Numbered from the stretch's first letter, positions 7,204 through 16,292 are shown. The stretch: 64,000 nt of DNA from Spirulina sp034932185 (GCF_034932185.1 NZ_JAYGHW010000040.1:1-64000), one strand, 5' to 3'. Numbers and translations are program-made. The notes: generated by a model not told the origin, from the sequence alone.

Positions 7204-8940
7204 TTGAAGCAGCCCTCTCACTATTCCCAATTACTCCCCTACATCCGCGCCCAAGGTGGAACGATCGCCATCGCCCTGATTTCCACGGTCGTGTTTACCG
7301 CCTGTTGGCCCGCCTTGATTAAGCTGGCGGAAGCGATGGCGCAATCCGTCGGAACGGGGAATGTGGCGGGGAGTACGCGGGCGGCGGGGATTGCGGCGGC
7401 GATCTTTTTTGTGCGGGCGATCGCCCAATACAATCAAGATACGTTCATGGCCAAGGCGGCCCTGCAAATCACGCTCAAACTCCGCACCGCCGTCTACCGC
7501 CACCTCCAACAATTAAGCCTCAGCTATTTTGAAACCACCAAAACCGGAGACTTATCCTATCGCCTCACCGAAGATGTAGACCGGGTGGGGGAATTGGTGA
7601 ATAAATTATTTCAGCAATTTATTCCCTGCGTCTTACAATTAATTGTCGTCTTGGGGATGATGATTTATCTTAACTGGCAACTCACCGCCAGCGCCGTCAT
7701 TCTTGGCCCCCTGATGGCAATTTTAGTGGGATTTTTCGGGGAACAATTATTGCAATATTCCCGCCGCAGTCAGAACCGGATCGCCGATCTTTCTTCTTTA
7801 TTGATTGAATATCTCAGCGGTATTCGTTTGGTGAAAGCCTTTGCCGCTGAAGACTACACGCTCCAGCAATTTACGCAATTTGCCGAAGATAACCGCCGCG
7901 CTCGCTATATGACAGAGCGGATTAAAGCCTTTCAAATTGTTTTTGTGGGCTTTCTTTATGCGATGAGCGTTGTTTTGATTTTCTGTTTGGGAACTTGGCA
8001 AATTTCCCAAGGCAATTTAACAGGTAGCTCCTTTGTGGGCTATTTAGCAGCGGTGGGGATGCTCATTGATCCGATTAGTATTACCACTTCTAATTACAAC
8101 GAATTTAAGCAAGCCCAAGCTTCTGTAGACCGGGTTTTTGAGTTGTTAGATTTAGAGCCGACGGTGGTGGAAAAAGCAACGGCTGTAGACCTGCCGCCGG
8201 TTTCGGGGAAAGTTGAATATCAACGGATTTGTTTTGAATATGTTCCCGGTGAGCCGGTGTTAAAAAACCTTAATTTTTTGGTACAACCGGGGGAAATGAT
8301 CGCCTTGGTGGGCCATTCTGGAGCGGGAAAAACCACATTGGTCAACCTATTACCGCGATTTTATCAACCCCAAGCGGGGCAAATTTTCATCGATGGCGTG
8401 GATGTGGCCACGGTGACGCTGAAAAGTTTGCGGCAACAGATTGGTATTGTTCCCCAGGAAACGGTGCTGTTTTCGGGAACCATTGCCGCTAACATTGCCT
8501 TTGGCCAGGGAGATTATGATCTAGCCCAGGTCGAAGCAGCGGCGAAAATTGCCAATGCCCATGATTTCATCACCGAATTGAGCCAGGGGTACTTTACCTA
8601 TGTGGGGGAGCGGGGTGTGAATTTGTCCGGGGGGCAACGGCAACGGATTGCGATCGCCCGTGCCATGTACCTCAATCCCCAAATCCTGATCCTTGATGAA
8701 GCCACCTCGGCCCTCGATTCGGAATCAGAGGCCTTGGTACAGGAGGCTTTGGAGCGGATTATGCGCGATCGCACCGTCTTTGTCATTGCCCACCGTCTCG
8801 CCACCGTCCGCCGTGCCGATCGCCTCTTCGTCCTCGAACAGGGGGAACTGATTGAAGCAGGAACCCACGCTGAACTGTTGGCCCGCAATGGTCGTTATGC
8901 CCAATTCTACGCCCAACAATTTGCCCCCCAACAGGCTTAA
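7204..8940 (+). CDS. ABC exporter (fused permease and ATPase)
   Basis: 578 residues: a six-helix type 1 exporter domain (about 1-310) followed by a nucleotide-binding domain with Walker A GHSGAGKTT, signature LSGGQRQR, Walker B ILILDEATSALD and H-loop AHRL. This is the MsbA/HepA-like half-transporter class that works as a homodimer and flips lipids, peptides or polysaccharide precursors. The substrate cannot be assigned. The start is TTG 7204, ten bases after accD; no ATG lies nearby in frame. The stop codon overlaps the stop of the convergent GGDEF gene (TTAA at 8937-8940). Confidence 0.9.
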   Translation: MKQPSHYSQLLPYIRAQGGTIAIALISTVVFTACWPALIKLAEAMAQSVGTGNVAGSTRAAGIAAAIFFVRAIAQYNQDTFMAKAALQITLKLRTAVYRHLQQLSLSYFETTKTGDLSYRLTEDVDRVGELVNKLFQQFIPCVLQLIVVLGMMIYLNWQLTASAVILGPLMAILVGFFGEQLLQYSRRSQNRIADLSSLLIEYLSGIRLVKAFAAEDYTLQQFTQFAEDNRRARYMTERIKAFQIVFVGFLYAMSVVLIFCLGTWQISQGNLTGSSFVGYLAAVGMLIDPISITTSNYNEFKQAQASVDRVFELLDLEPTVVEKATAVDLPPVSGKVEYQRICFEYVPGEPVLKNLNFLVQPGEMIALVGHSGAGKTTLVNLLPRFYQPQAGQIFIDGVDVATVTLKSLRQQIGIVPQETVLFSGTIAANIAFGQGDYDLAQVEAAAKIANAHDFITELSQGYFTYVGERGVNLSGGQRQRIAIARAMYLNPQILILDEATSALDSESEALVQEALERIMRDRTVFVIAHRLATVRRADRLFVLEQGELIEAGTHAELLARNGRYAQFYAQQFAPQQA

Positions 8941-10085
8941 TCGGCAAACAGCCAGCGATCGCGCCCCGCTTCCTTGGCCCCATACAAAGCCCGATCTGCT
9001 GCTGCAATTAAATCCTGGGGAGCGCGATGGGCATTGGGAATCAACGTCGCCCCCCCGATGCTTAAGGTAATGCCATCCCCCACAGGAGAATCAGGAAAAC
9101 TAAGCTTTAAACTGTGGATCTGGTCTTGAACCTTTTGGGCAAAGCCTTCCCCTTGGGGGCGATCGCACCCCGGCAACAAGATCGCAAACTCCTCGCCACC
9201 ATAGCGGGCCACCACCCCCAAGGGCAGATTCATCGCCATCGCCATCTCCAACCCCTGGGCCACCTTCCGCAGGGCATCATCCCCCGCTAAATGGCCGTAA
9301 TGGTCGTTATACCGTTTGAAAAAATCCACATCGAGCATCAACAGCGTCATTGGTTTGCCCGTTTGCGACCCCTGAAACCAAAGGGAGAGTAGGGATTCAT
9401 CAAATTGGCGGCGGTTACTAATCCCCGTTAAGCCGTCTAATGTGGCCAAGCGTTGCAGTTGTTGATTGGCGGTGGCCAACTGTTGGGAGGATTCCCGCAG
9501 CAGTTGAATCGTTAACTGGTGAATTTGGGAATCCGCCATCAACAGATAATGGCTATCGAGGAGGCCATAGTGATTGGAGGCGAGATCGACAATAATCGGC
9601 TCATAGAGCAATTCCGGCCGCCGTTGTAGTGCCAACCAAGCCGCCCGCACAATGGGGCTAGAGCCAGGCAACCGTAGGCCATCCTGTTGAATAAATCCAT
9701 AGAGGTGTAGGATCGACCGTTTAGAAAATAATTCCAAGCTGTAGGGGCGGCCCATCTGCTCCCAAAACCGGCGACGGGAAATCATGCCAAAAAATTCCCC
9801 ATGGTCTGTGAGGATCACACCGGCCCGGGCCGGGTTCTGCTTTAATTCCTCCGCCACATCTTGGCTTAAGGCGGTCGTCGGAACACAGAAGTTATCGAGA
9901 GGCAACTGTTCGATTGTCGCCTCTAGGGTGAGGGATTTGAGATGGCAGTGGGGGGGAACCAAGCTGCCGGATTGATCAGAAAAGACAAGAGACACAATGT
10001 TAATCGCTTCCCTCGCCAGGGGTTGGGTGATGTCTTGATCCGAGAGCAGAGCCGTGATTGCCCTCCATGAAAGCCAGACTATCAA
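8937..10085 (-). CDS. Diguanylate cyclase with N-terminal CBS-like region
   Basis: 382 residues. The C-terminal GGDEF domain (about 210-382) has LDGLTGISNRRQFD, LDVDFFKRYNDHYGHLAGD and an intact active-site loop RYGGEEFAIL, so it should make cyclic di-GMP. The usual inhibitory RxxD motif before the loop is absent (the bases encode LPLG), so product inhibition at that site is unlikely. The N-terminal region (about 60-150) resembles a CBS-pair-like sensor (ARAGVILTDHGEFFGMISR). A short coiled linker of Gln/Leu repeats joins them. The start is uncertain: TTG 10085, or GTG near 9995. Confidence 0.85.
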   Translation of the reverse strand: MIVWLSWRAITALLSDQDITQPLAREAINIVSLVFSDQSGSLVPPHCHLKSLTLEATIEQLPLDNFCVPTTALSQDVAEELKQNPARAGVILTDHGEFFGMISRRRFWEQMGRPYSLELFSKRSILHLYGFIQQDGLRLPGSSPIVRAAWLALQRRPELLYEPIIVDLASNHYGLLDSHYLLMADSQIHQLTIQLLRESSQQLATANQQLQRLATLDGLTGISNRRQFDESLLSLWFQGSQTGKPMTLLMLDVDFFKRYNDHYGHLAGDDALRKVAQGLEMAMAMNLPLGVVARYGGEEFAILLPGCDRPQGEGFAQKVQDQIHSLKLSFPDSPVGDGITLSIGGATLIPNAHRAPQDLIAAADRALYGAKEAGRDRWLFAD

Positions 10086-10153
10086 TTGTCCCTGAATTTA
10101 GTTCAGCGTCCATGATCGAGATCCCTGATCATTTAAGAGGGTTCCATGCCATT

Positions 10154-10804
10154 CTAACGGGCCTGTTGGGCTTGGCGATGTAGTTCAGCAAACACTGATT
10201 TATCGCCAATATCCGGAGGGATCGGTTGGATCATTTTTCGCCCGATAAAGATTAAGAACAGCGCCGCCCAGATTCCCAGCAGGACTTGCTCAAGGGTGGG
10301 GGTGAGGAGCGTGAGGAGATGACCGAGGAGGAGGATGGGGACGAGGGGGGTGAGCAGTTTGGTTTCCGGGCGATTAAAACAAAAGGCTTCTTTGAAGAAA
10401 ATCCCCGTTAAGGCGGCGAAACTGAAGCCTAGGCCGATGAGGAGGGGGGGATGGTGGGCGATCGCCACCGGCAAGGGTTCACTCCCCCGCACTACAACCA
10501 CCACCGCCGCCAGAGAACCCACCGCCCAAAACAGTTGTAAAACTCGGTGCAGTAGTTTTACATAGATATGAATGTACCATAGGCTTACCCCTAAACCGAG
10601 GGAAAAGAGGGCAAACAGGAGGGTTAAACCCTGCCACAGGAGGGGGCTGGGGGTTTGGGTGAGGGCCAAAATTGTCCCGATCGCAAAGCTCAGGCCCGCA
10701 ACCACGAGGCCAGCGCGATAAAAAATTACCTCACGGCGATCGCCCTCGGTAATCGTAAATTCCCCAAACTGCCCTTGATAACGGGGGCTAATGGCATCAT
10801 TCAT
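10154..10804 (-). CDS. DUF2301 family integral membrane protein
   Basis: 216 residues with about six hydrophobic helices. A polar N-terminus (YQGQFGEFTITEGDRREVIFYRAGL) and the motif GIFFKEAFCFNRPETK in the cytoplasmic loop are hallmarks of the cyanobacterial/plastid DUF2301 family. Its function is not known. ATG 10804 is chosen over the TTG two codons upstream. The J-domain gene lies 11 bases upstream on the same strand, so the two are probably one operon. Confidence 0.85.
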   Translation of the reverse strand: MNDAISPRYQGQFGEFTITEGDRREVIFYRAGLVVAGLSFAIGTILALTQTPSPLLWQGLTLLFALFSLGLGVSLWYIHIYVKLLHRVLQLFWAVGSLAAVVVVVRGSEPLPVAIAHHPPLLIGLGFSFAALTGIFFKEAFCFNRPETKLLTPLVPILLLGHLLTLLTPTLEQVLLGIWAALFLIFIGRKMIQPIPPDIGDKSVFAELHRQAQQAR

Positions 10805-10815
10805 GGGCAACTCCG

Positions 10816-11361
10816 TTAACTAATTTTCGCCAAACGATGGACTTGGGATTCCACTTCGGCCCAGAGTTCGCGGTTATGGGGGTCACTGCGCAGCGCTTTG
10901 CGCAGATAAACTTTCGCTTTTTCCCCATGGCCTTGATCAATCAGGGCTTTCCCCCATTGATAGTAGGCGATCGCCTGCCATTGTCGCACCTCTGGATCCG
11001 CCGGTAGGCGAATCACCAACCCCTCCACCAACGCAACGGCCCGGGCAAACCGCCGTCGCCGCAGCAGGGTTTGTAAATTTTCATAGGTTTGCGCCTTGAG
11101 GGGATGGGGTGTGCTGCCATGGGAGGGCGAGGCAACGGCAGTATTTTGGGGATAGTCGGGGGAACTCTGGCCCTGGGGGGCTTGGAGCAGATGCTCATAG
11201 GCTTGGGTTAGCTCAATAAACTTGGCTTCCGCTGCCTTGACGTTTTGGGGGTGTAAATCGGGGTGATAACACCGGGCCAAGCGACGATAGGCCGCTTTAA
11301 TCTCCGGGACAGATGCGCCCCACTGGAGGCCGAGGGTCTGATAGCAAGTTGCAAGATCCAC
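10816..11361 (-). CDS. J-domain protein with TPR-like C-terminus
   Basis: 181 residues. The N-terminal J domain (residues 4-60) has the catalytic H33-P34-D35 tripeptide in RLARCYHPDLHP, so it should stimulate an Hsp70 (DnaK) ATPase. The C-terminal 90 residues are a pair of TPR-like helices (IAYYQWGKALIDQGHGEKAKVYLRKAL). A Gln/Ser/Pro linker separates them. It lacks the G/F and zinc-finger regions of DnaJ and is therefore a class III co-chaperone. The client is unknown. Confidence 0.88.
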   Translation of the reverse strand: MDLATCYQTLGLQWGASVPEIKAAYRRLARCYHPDLHPQNVKAAEAKFIELTQAYEHLLQAPQGQSSPDYPQNTAVASPSHGSTPHPLKAQTYENLQTLLRRRRFARAVALVEGLVIRLPADPEVRQWQAIAYYQWGKALIDQGHGEKAKVYLRKALRSDPHNRELWAEVESQVHRLAKIS

Positions 11362-11747
11362 CGCGTTTGCTCAAGATGATGGTAATCATCCCCCTATCTT
11401 AATGGGATTGAGGGCGATCGCGGCAGATTGAAGGGGAGTGAGTGGCGCGATAGGTTGACTCAAGTTCCCCCTTGTTCGGGAAAATCGACGGAGTGTAAAA
11501 GTGAAAACTGTGTCAAAATGAACCATAGTCGTTTCTTGAGCGATGGCATTTAATACCGCTCAGTCCCCTTTTGAAAGGAGGACATCAAGTTTTGATGGAA
11601 ACTCAAAAAGCAAGATCAAAAACAGGGGAGTATGGGTCAAAATTGATGACTCTGGTATTTGGTCAATTTGCATAACTAAGATCTTAAAAATTACCAGCTT
11701 AATTTTTGAGGTTTCTCACTCCTCAAATTTCTTCCTCTGTCTTCTTT
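11362..11747. other. Intergenic region before the fusion gene, with a leader hairpin
   Basis: 386 bases between the divergent J-domain gene and the fusion gene. Short open frames here show no family features. A hairpin with arms TTTGAGG (11705-11711) and CCTCAAA (11721-11727) lies 20 bases before the ATG at 11748 and is followed by TTTCTTCC, so it could act as an attenuator or an mRNA structure. No convincing promoter pair or operator could be assigned. Confidence 0.4.
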
Positions 11748-14384
11748 ATGATTTTAAACAATGCTTCAGAACTGCCAGAACCAACCCCTGAAGAGATTCA
11801 AGACTGGATCAATTGGTTGAGTTTTCATCGTATCTGGGGAAAGTTAGGGGCAAAACCCATCGCCCAAATTGCCGCATCTCTCTCCTTATTGCCGGTTGAA
11901 GCCAACAGGGATATTTTCACCCAAAATGCTACGCCTCAAGGCTTATATCTCCTCAAATGGGGCAGCGTCGAAATCTATCGCAATTCCCCAGTGGGTAAAA
12001 CCCATATTGCCTACCGCAATGCCGGGGAACTTTTCGGTCATATTTCCCTCGGCATGGTGGAAGAAAACCCCACCTACCGAACCGGGGCGATGGCGATCGC
12101 CAAAAGTGAAATTTGGTTTTTATCAAGAGAGCGGTTTGAACAACTTAAAACTGCATATCCTGAAATTAACAACGCCATCAATACCCTCTTAGTTCAGGAT
12201 TTAGCCAAATTTCAAGACCGCATTGCCAAAGAACAAACGCGCATTCAAGGATTACAACCCTACATCCGCCCCGTTCCCACCGATGCAACCCTGATTAGTC
12301 AGAGCAAATCGAGTCAAAAACTCGCCCAACAAGTTGCCCAAGCCGCCCAGGATTTAAAACCCATTTTGCTCCAAGCCTTACCCGGTAGCGGCAAAACCTT
12401 TATTGCGGGGATGATTCACGCTCAATCTGGCCTCAAAAATCGCCCCTTTGCGGAAATTGATTGTGGGCAACTGCCCAAAACTCCAGAGGGGGATATCAAT
12501 ACTGATATTCTTTTCGGACGCATCGACGGGTTAACAGGGGCGATCGCCTTATTAGAACGGGGAACTTTAGCCATTGATAACTGGCAAATTCTCAGTCAAA
12601 GCGATCGCAATCGACTGATTCACTATCTCAAAACCGGCAACCTGCTCCCCAACGCCCCCATTACCGCCCAGCCCCAAATTCCCCAGCAACCCCCTCAACA
12701 TCTTTGGGTGCGCTTGATTTTGATCAGCCCCACTAAACTCCCCATTTCAGGGGTAGATGCCCATCATTTTAAACTCTTTAGCTTTGCCCAGCGCAAATCA
12801 GATATTCCCGCTTTTGCTCAGTATTTTCTGGAAAAATTTTCTCGCGAAAAGGGGCGATCGACCTTACAACTGGATCAAGCGGATCTCCGGCGGCTCCTCA
12901 GTTACGACTATCCCGGCAATGTTGCCGAATTAGAAAATATTCTCAAGCGGGCAGTGCTCATGACCCCCGCCGAACAATCTATCATTCCTGAACAGGTCTT
13001 GTGGTCTGTTGAATCTAAAAAAAATGCCTTTCGGGTTGATCTCCTCAATCAAATTCCAGGGTTGCGCCCATTCCTCCTAAGCCATTGGTGGCCAGAACGG
13101 TTTTGGTGGCCCATGATGGCGATTTTTGTCCCCGTCACGATCATGGGATTGATTGGCCCCCAAACCCGAGAAACGAACATGATCCTTAACTTCTTTTGGG
13201 CTTGGTGGTGGCCATTTTATTTATTGCTCTTTGTCTTCATCGGTCGCCTCTGGTGTGCGGTTTGTCCATTTATGATTACTGCGGAATGGCTCAGAAAACT
13301 GTCTCTCTGGATTTGGCCCCGTCAGCTTTTGCCCTGGCCGACAAAATGGCTGAATCAATGGGGGGCTTGGGCCTTGTGGGCCGGATTTGTCGCCATTTAT
13401 TTATGGGAAAAACTTTGGGATTTGCCCCATCATGCCAATCTTTCCGCTGCCCTCCTAATCATCATTACCGGAGGGGCAGTGATGTGCAGCATCATCTATG
13501 AACGCCGCCTTTGGTGTCGTTATTTATGCCCCATTGGAGGCATGAATGGGATGTTTGCTAAGTTGGCGGTTGTGGAGTTGCGATCGACTCAGCAGGTTTG
13601 TGGCACACAATGCAGTACCTTCGGATGCTATCAAGGCAGTGATGCCACGCCGGTTAATTTTGCCGATGCCCTGCCAACGGAGGGCCAAGCGACGGGGGGA
13701 TGCCCTTTATATTCCCACCCCGCCCAATTGCTCGATAACCGAGATTGTGTGCTGTGCATGACCTGTCTCAAAGCCTGTCCCAACCGTTCGGTGCAGTTAA
13801 ATCTTCGGGTTCCGGCAGCGGATCTCTTGGAAACTCACAAGGGTTTCCCCGGTGAAATTGCCCTGCTGCTGTTACTGTTTGGCGGCATATTTATGCATTA
13901 CTCTCAGCGGATTTTAGCCGGGTTCGGTTGGGGAGAGGTGGCGATTGATTCTGGCCATCTGGTGACGGCCCTTCCCATCGTCCTCTTCTTACTCTCAATC
14001 CCCTTCATGCTCACCTACATTACCCATCAAATTGCTCGACTTTTCGATCCAGCAATGCCCGATTATCAAACGGTTATCTATGCCTATTTGCCCCTTGTTT
14101 TAGCAGGAAATCTAGCCTACTATGTACCCGCAGCCATGACCGAAGCCGGGCAAATTTTACCCGTGATCGCCCGCACTTTTGGTTTCACGGGAGCGGGTTT
14201 AATGACCCTAACTTGGAGTTTAGATGTGGCCCAGTTTATTCAAGGGTTTACCTTACTATTAGCTTTGGGCTTTACTGTCTTTCCACTCCTAAAAATTAGC
14301 CGCCGTCCCTTGACGAAAAATCTCCCCCATCTGCTCCTCATGGGGGCTTTCGTCGCCGTCTGGTTTCAGCTTATGGTTATTTAA
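11748..14384 (+). CDS. cNMP-binding / AAA+ / membrane 4Fe-4S fusion protein
   Basis: 878 residues from ATG 11748. Domain order: CRP-like cyclic-nucleotide-binding fold (about 40-150); AAA+ domain resembling sigma-54 activators (about 190-430) with Walker A ALPGSGKT near 210 and the terminal YDYPGNVAELENILKRA; then a membrane NapH/NosR-like module with at least nine helices and Cys clusters GRLWCAVCPF (about 500), RRLWCRYLCPIGG (about 590), CGTQCSTFGC and CVLCMTCLKACP (about 667). Key AAA+ residues are changed: the GAFTGA loop is reduced to DGLTGA, and Walker B reads TLAIDNW with Asn where the catalytic Glu should be. There is no helix-turn-helix. It probably couples a small-molecule or redox signal to membrane electron transfer, not to transcription; this is inference. 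cysK follows 32 bases later. Confidence 0.85.
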   Translation: MILNNASELPEPTPEEIQDWINWLSFHRIWGKLGAKPIAQIAASLSLLPVEANRDIFTQNATPQGLYLLKWGSVEIYRNSPVGKTHIAYRNAGELFGHISLGMVEENPTYRTGAMAIAKSEIWFLSRERFEQLKTAYPEINNAINTLLVQDLAKFQDRIAKEQTRIQGLQPYIRPVPTDATLISQSKSSQKLAQQVAQAAQDLKPILLQALPGSGKTFIAGMIHAQSGLKNRPFAEIDCGQLPKTPEGDINTDILFGRIDGLTGAIALLERGTLAIDNWQILSQSDRNRLIHYLKTGNLLPNAPITAQPQIPQQPPQHLWVRLILISPTKLPISGVDAHHFKLFSFAQRKSDIPAFAQYFLEKFSREKGRSTLQLDQADLRRLLSYDYPGNVAELENILKRAVLMTPAEQSIIPEQVLWSVESKKNAFRVDLLNQIPGLRPFLLSHWWPERFWWPMMAIFVPVTIMGLIGPQTRETNMILNFFWAWWWPFYLLLFVFIGRLWCAVCPFMITAEWLRKLSLWIWPRQLLPWPTKWLNQWGAWALWAGFVAIYLWEKLWDLPHHANLSAALLIIITGGAVMCSIIYERRLWCRYLCPIGGMNGMFAKLAVVELRSTQQVCGTQCSTFGCYQGSDATPVNFADALPTEGQATGGCPLYSHPAQLLDNRDCVLCMTCLKACPNRSVQLNLRVPAADLLETHKGFPGEIALLLLLFGGIFMHYSQRILAGFGWGEVAIDSGHLVTALPIVLFLLSIPFMLTYITHQIARLFDPAMPDYQTVIYAYLPLVLAGNLAYYVPAAMTEAGQILPVIARTFGFTGAGLMTLTWSLDVAQFIQGFTLLLALGFTVFPLLKISRRPLTKNLPHLLLMGAFVAVWFQLMVI

Positions 14385-14416
14385 CCCGCCCATCCTTTTA
14401 AACTGCCCTTAAACCC

Positions 14417-15379
14417 ATGAAAATTTACCAAAATATTACCCAAATTATCGGCAATACTCCCTTAGTCAAATTGCGCCATCTTCCCCAGCTTTATGATTGT
14501 TCCGCTAAAATTCTCCTCAAACTGGAAAGCTTGAATCCAGCCCATTCTGTTAAAGATAGAATTGCGGTGAGTATGATTGAAGAAGCCGAAAAAGCCGGTT
14601 TAATTCAACCGGGAGTTTCAACGGTGATTGAAGCAACATCCGGGAATACAGGGATTGGTTTAGCGATGGTTTGCGCGGCTAAGGGCTATCGCTTAATTTT
14701 AACGATGCCAGAAAACATGAGTTTAGAACGGCAAAAACTGGTGAAAGCCTATGGTGCAGAAGTGGTCAAAACACCCGCCGAAGGGGATATGTCCGGTGCG
14801 ATTGAACGGGCTAATGAACTGTTAGCCAGTATTCCTGACTCTTTTTCTCCCCAACAATTTAGCAACCCCGCTAACCCGAAAATTCACTATCAAACCACCG
14901 GGCCAGAAATTTGGCAGGATACCGCCGGAAATATTGATGTTTTCGTGGTGGGAGTGGGTACGGGTGGAACCTTGACCGGAGCCGGTTTCTATTTGAAACA
15001 GCAAAACCCCGATTTAAAAATCGTTGCCGTTGAGCCGGCCGCCAGTGCCGTTTTAAGTGGCCATGGTCGCCATGTTCACGATATCCAAGGCATTGGCGCA
15101 GGGTTTATTCCTGATATTTTGCGGGTTGATTTAATTGATGAAATTTTCAAGGTGACTGAAGCGGAATCCTACCATATTGGGCGACTTTTGGCCAGTCAAG
15201 AAGGGATTATCAGTGGGATATCGACGGGGGCTGTTGTTGAAGCAGCGTTGAGGATTGGGGCGCGTCCAGAATATGGCGATCGCACCATTGTCGCCATTCA
15301 AGCCAGTGGCGGAGAGCGCTATTTAAGCACCGCCATGTTTCAGGATCAACCCGAACCCCAAAAAAAGGAACTGAGTTAG
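14417..15379 (+). CDS. cysK: Cysteine synthase (O-acetylserine sulfhydrylase)
   Basis: PLP enzyme that makes cysteine from O-acetylserine and sulfide. 320 residues, normal length. The PLP lysine is K46 in NPAHSVKDRI, the phosphate/substrate loop is TSGNTG at 74-79, and a glycine-rich PLP-phosphate loop VGTGGTLTGAG follows. GISTGA near the C-terminus contains the serine that contacts the pyridine nitrogen. It lies 32 bases after the membrane Fe-S fusion gene, suggesting a link with sulfur or Fe-S metabolism. The last codons (QKKELS) share a 17-base exact repeat with the rbcS terminator region 122 bases downstream. Confidence 0.95.
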   Translation: MKIYQNITQIIGNTPLVKLRHLPQLYDCSAKILLKLESLNPAHSVKDRIAVSMIEEAEKAGLIQPGVSTVIEATSGNTGIGLAMVCAAKGYRLILTMPENMSLERQKLVKAYGAEVVKTPAEGDMSGAIERANELLASIPDSFSPQQFSNPANPKIHYQTTGPEIWQDTAGNIDVFVVGVGTGGTLTGAGFYLKQQNPDLKIVAVEPAASAVLSGHGRHVHDIQGIGAGFIPDILRVDLIDEIFKVTEAESYHIGRLLASQEGIISGISTGAVVEAALRIGARPEYGDRTIVAIQASGGERYLSTAMFQDQPEPQKKELS

Positions 15380-15481
15380 GACATCGCGTAGGGTGGGCAA
15401 TGCTCACCAGGAGAGGATTTCAGACTGCGGAATGTCGGACTTAGGGTAAGGGATTTTCTGTAGATTCTCCCCCCAAAAGAC

Positions 15482-15511
15482 AAAAAAAGGAACTGAGAAA
15501 ACCCAGTTCCA
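15482..15511 (-). terminator. Terminator of the rbcLXS operon
   Basis: On the minus strand GGAACTG and CAGTTCC form a 7-bp stem with an 8-base loop, followed by seven T residues. It lies about 28 bases after the rbcS stop codon. Confidence 0.9.
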
Positions 15512-15538
15512 GAACAGATAAAAATGATAGTTAAAGGC

Positions 15539-15880
15539 CTAGAAGCGGCTCACACCGGGTTTGTAAACGATGAAGCTCACCGTTTGGCACTGTTTGATAT
15601 TGTCGAAACCCACAACACGGATGTAGGAATCAGAATATTCTTGACGGCATTCCCGCACTTCATTCAGCACATCCTGGGGGCTATTGGCGCTGAACAGGGG
15701 CAGTTTCCACATCGTCCAATGGTGATCCGTGGGTTTGGGATCTTTTTCAAATTCAACAGCGGGAATATAGCCTTGATCCAACATATATTGAATCTGCAAG
15801 GCAATTTGCTGATCCGTCAGGGGGGGCAGGTAGGAGAGAGTTTCGTAACGCTTCTCTTTGGGTAACGTCTTCATTGCCAT
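15539..15880 (-). CDS. rbcS: RuBisCO small subunit
   Basis: 113 residues of the form IB small subunit, which caps the L8 core of RuBisCO. Typical features are MKTLPKEKRYETLSYLPPLT, then YMLDQGYIPAVEFE, HHWTMWKLPLF and the C-terminal YIRVVGFDNIKQCQTVSFIV. ATG 15880 has GAGG ten bases upstream; ATG 15874 (MKTLPKE) matches the usual family N-terminus and may also be used. It is the last gene of rbcL-rbcX-rbcS and is followed by a strong terminator. Confidence 0.97.
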   Translation of the reverse strand: MAMKTLPKEKRYETLSYLPPLTDQQIALQIQYMLDQGYIPAVEFEKDPKPTDHHWTMWKLPLFSANSPQDVLNEVRECRQEYSDSYIRVVGFDNIKQCQTVSFIVYKPGVSRF

Positions 15881-15938
15881 CGTCAAAATACCTCAAATAA
15901 TTAGGGGTTTAAGGAGCAAAAAATACTCCAGTCAGCAT

Positions 15939-16292
15939 TTAGGTTGAGGGGTCGGGTTCAGACCGCGTTAAGCGTTCCAGAACTTGGCGGCGATGTTCCG
16001 TGTTCGAGGTTTGAATCGCTACACGGGTCATCTCCGGTAGAAAATCCACAACCTGATCGGCAATCTCTGCCCGTACCGTCAAAATTCGCAACACTAACTC
16101 TTTATGTTCCAGCATCAGCCCATCGAGATAGGCTTCGCCATCTTGGAGTTTGCCCGCTGAATATTGCGTCAGCCAAATGGCTTGGGGAGGATTCGTTTCC
16201 GTGAGTTGATGGATAATCTCGCGCACCGCCTGGTAGGTGAGGTAACTTTGCAGCACCCTTACCGTATTTTCGGCAACGTGTTTAGGATTCAT
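15939..16292 (-). CDS. rbcX: RuBisCO assembly chaperone RbcX
   Basis: 117 residues. RbcX dimers clamp the C-terminal peptide of RbcL and help form the L8 core. The conserved N-terminal helix NPKHVAENTVRVLQSYLTYQA and the groove segment QLTETNPPQAIWL are present. The start is ATG 16292 (MNPKHVAE), not the TTG six codons upstream. It lies between rbcL and rbcS, the usual cyanobacterial order, with 90 bases to rbcL and 58 bases to rbcS. Confidence 0.95.
   Translation of the reverse strand: MNPKHVAENTVRVLQSYLTYQAVREIIHQLTETNPPQAIWLTQYSAGKLQDGEAYLDGLMLEHKELVLRILTVRAEIADQVVDFLPEMTRVAIQTSNTEHRRQVLERLTRSEPDPST

Noticed and set aside
11543..11791. 82-codon frame before the fusion gene
   Set aside because: It overlaps the fusion gene start in another frame, has A/T-rich random-looking composition and no family match.
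11748..13000. Sigma-54-dependent transcription activator
   Set aside because: GAFTGA and Walker B are degenerate, no DNA-binding domain follows, and the chain continues into a membrane Fe-S module.
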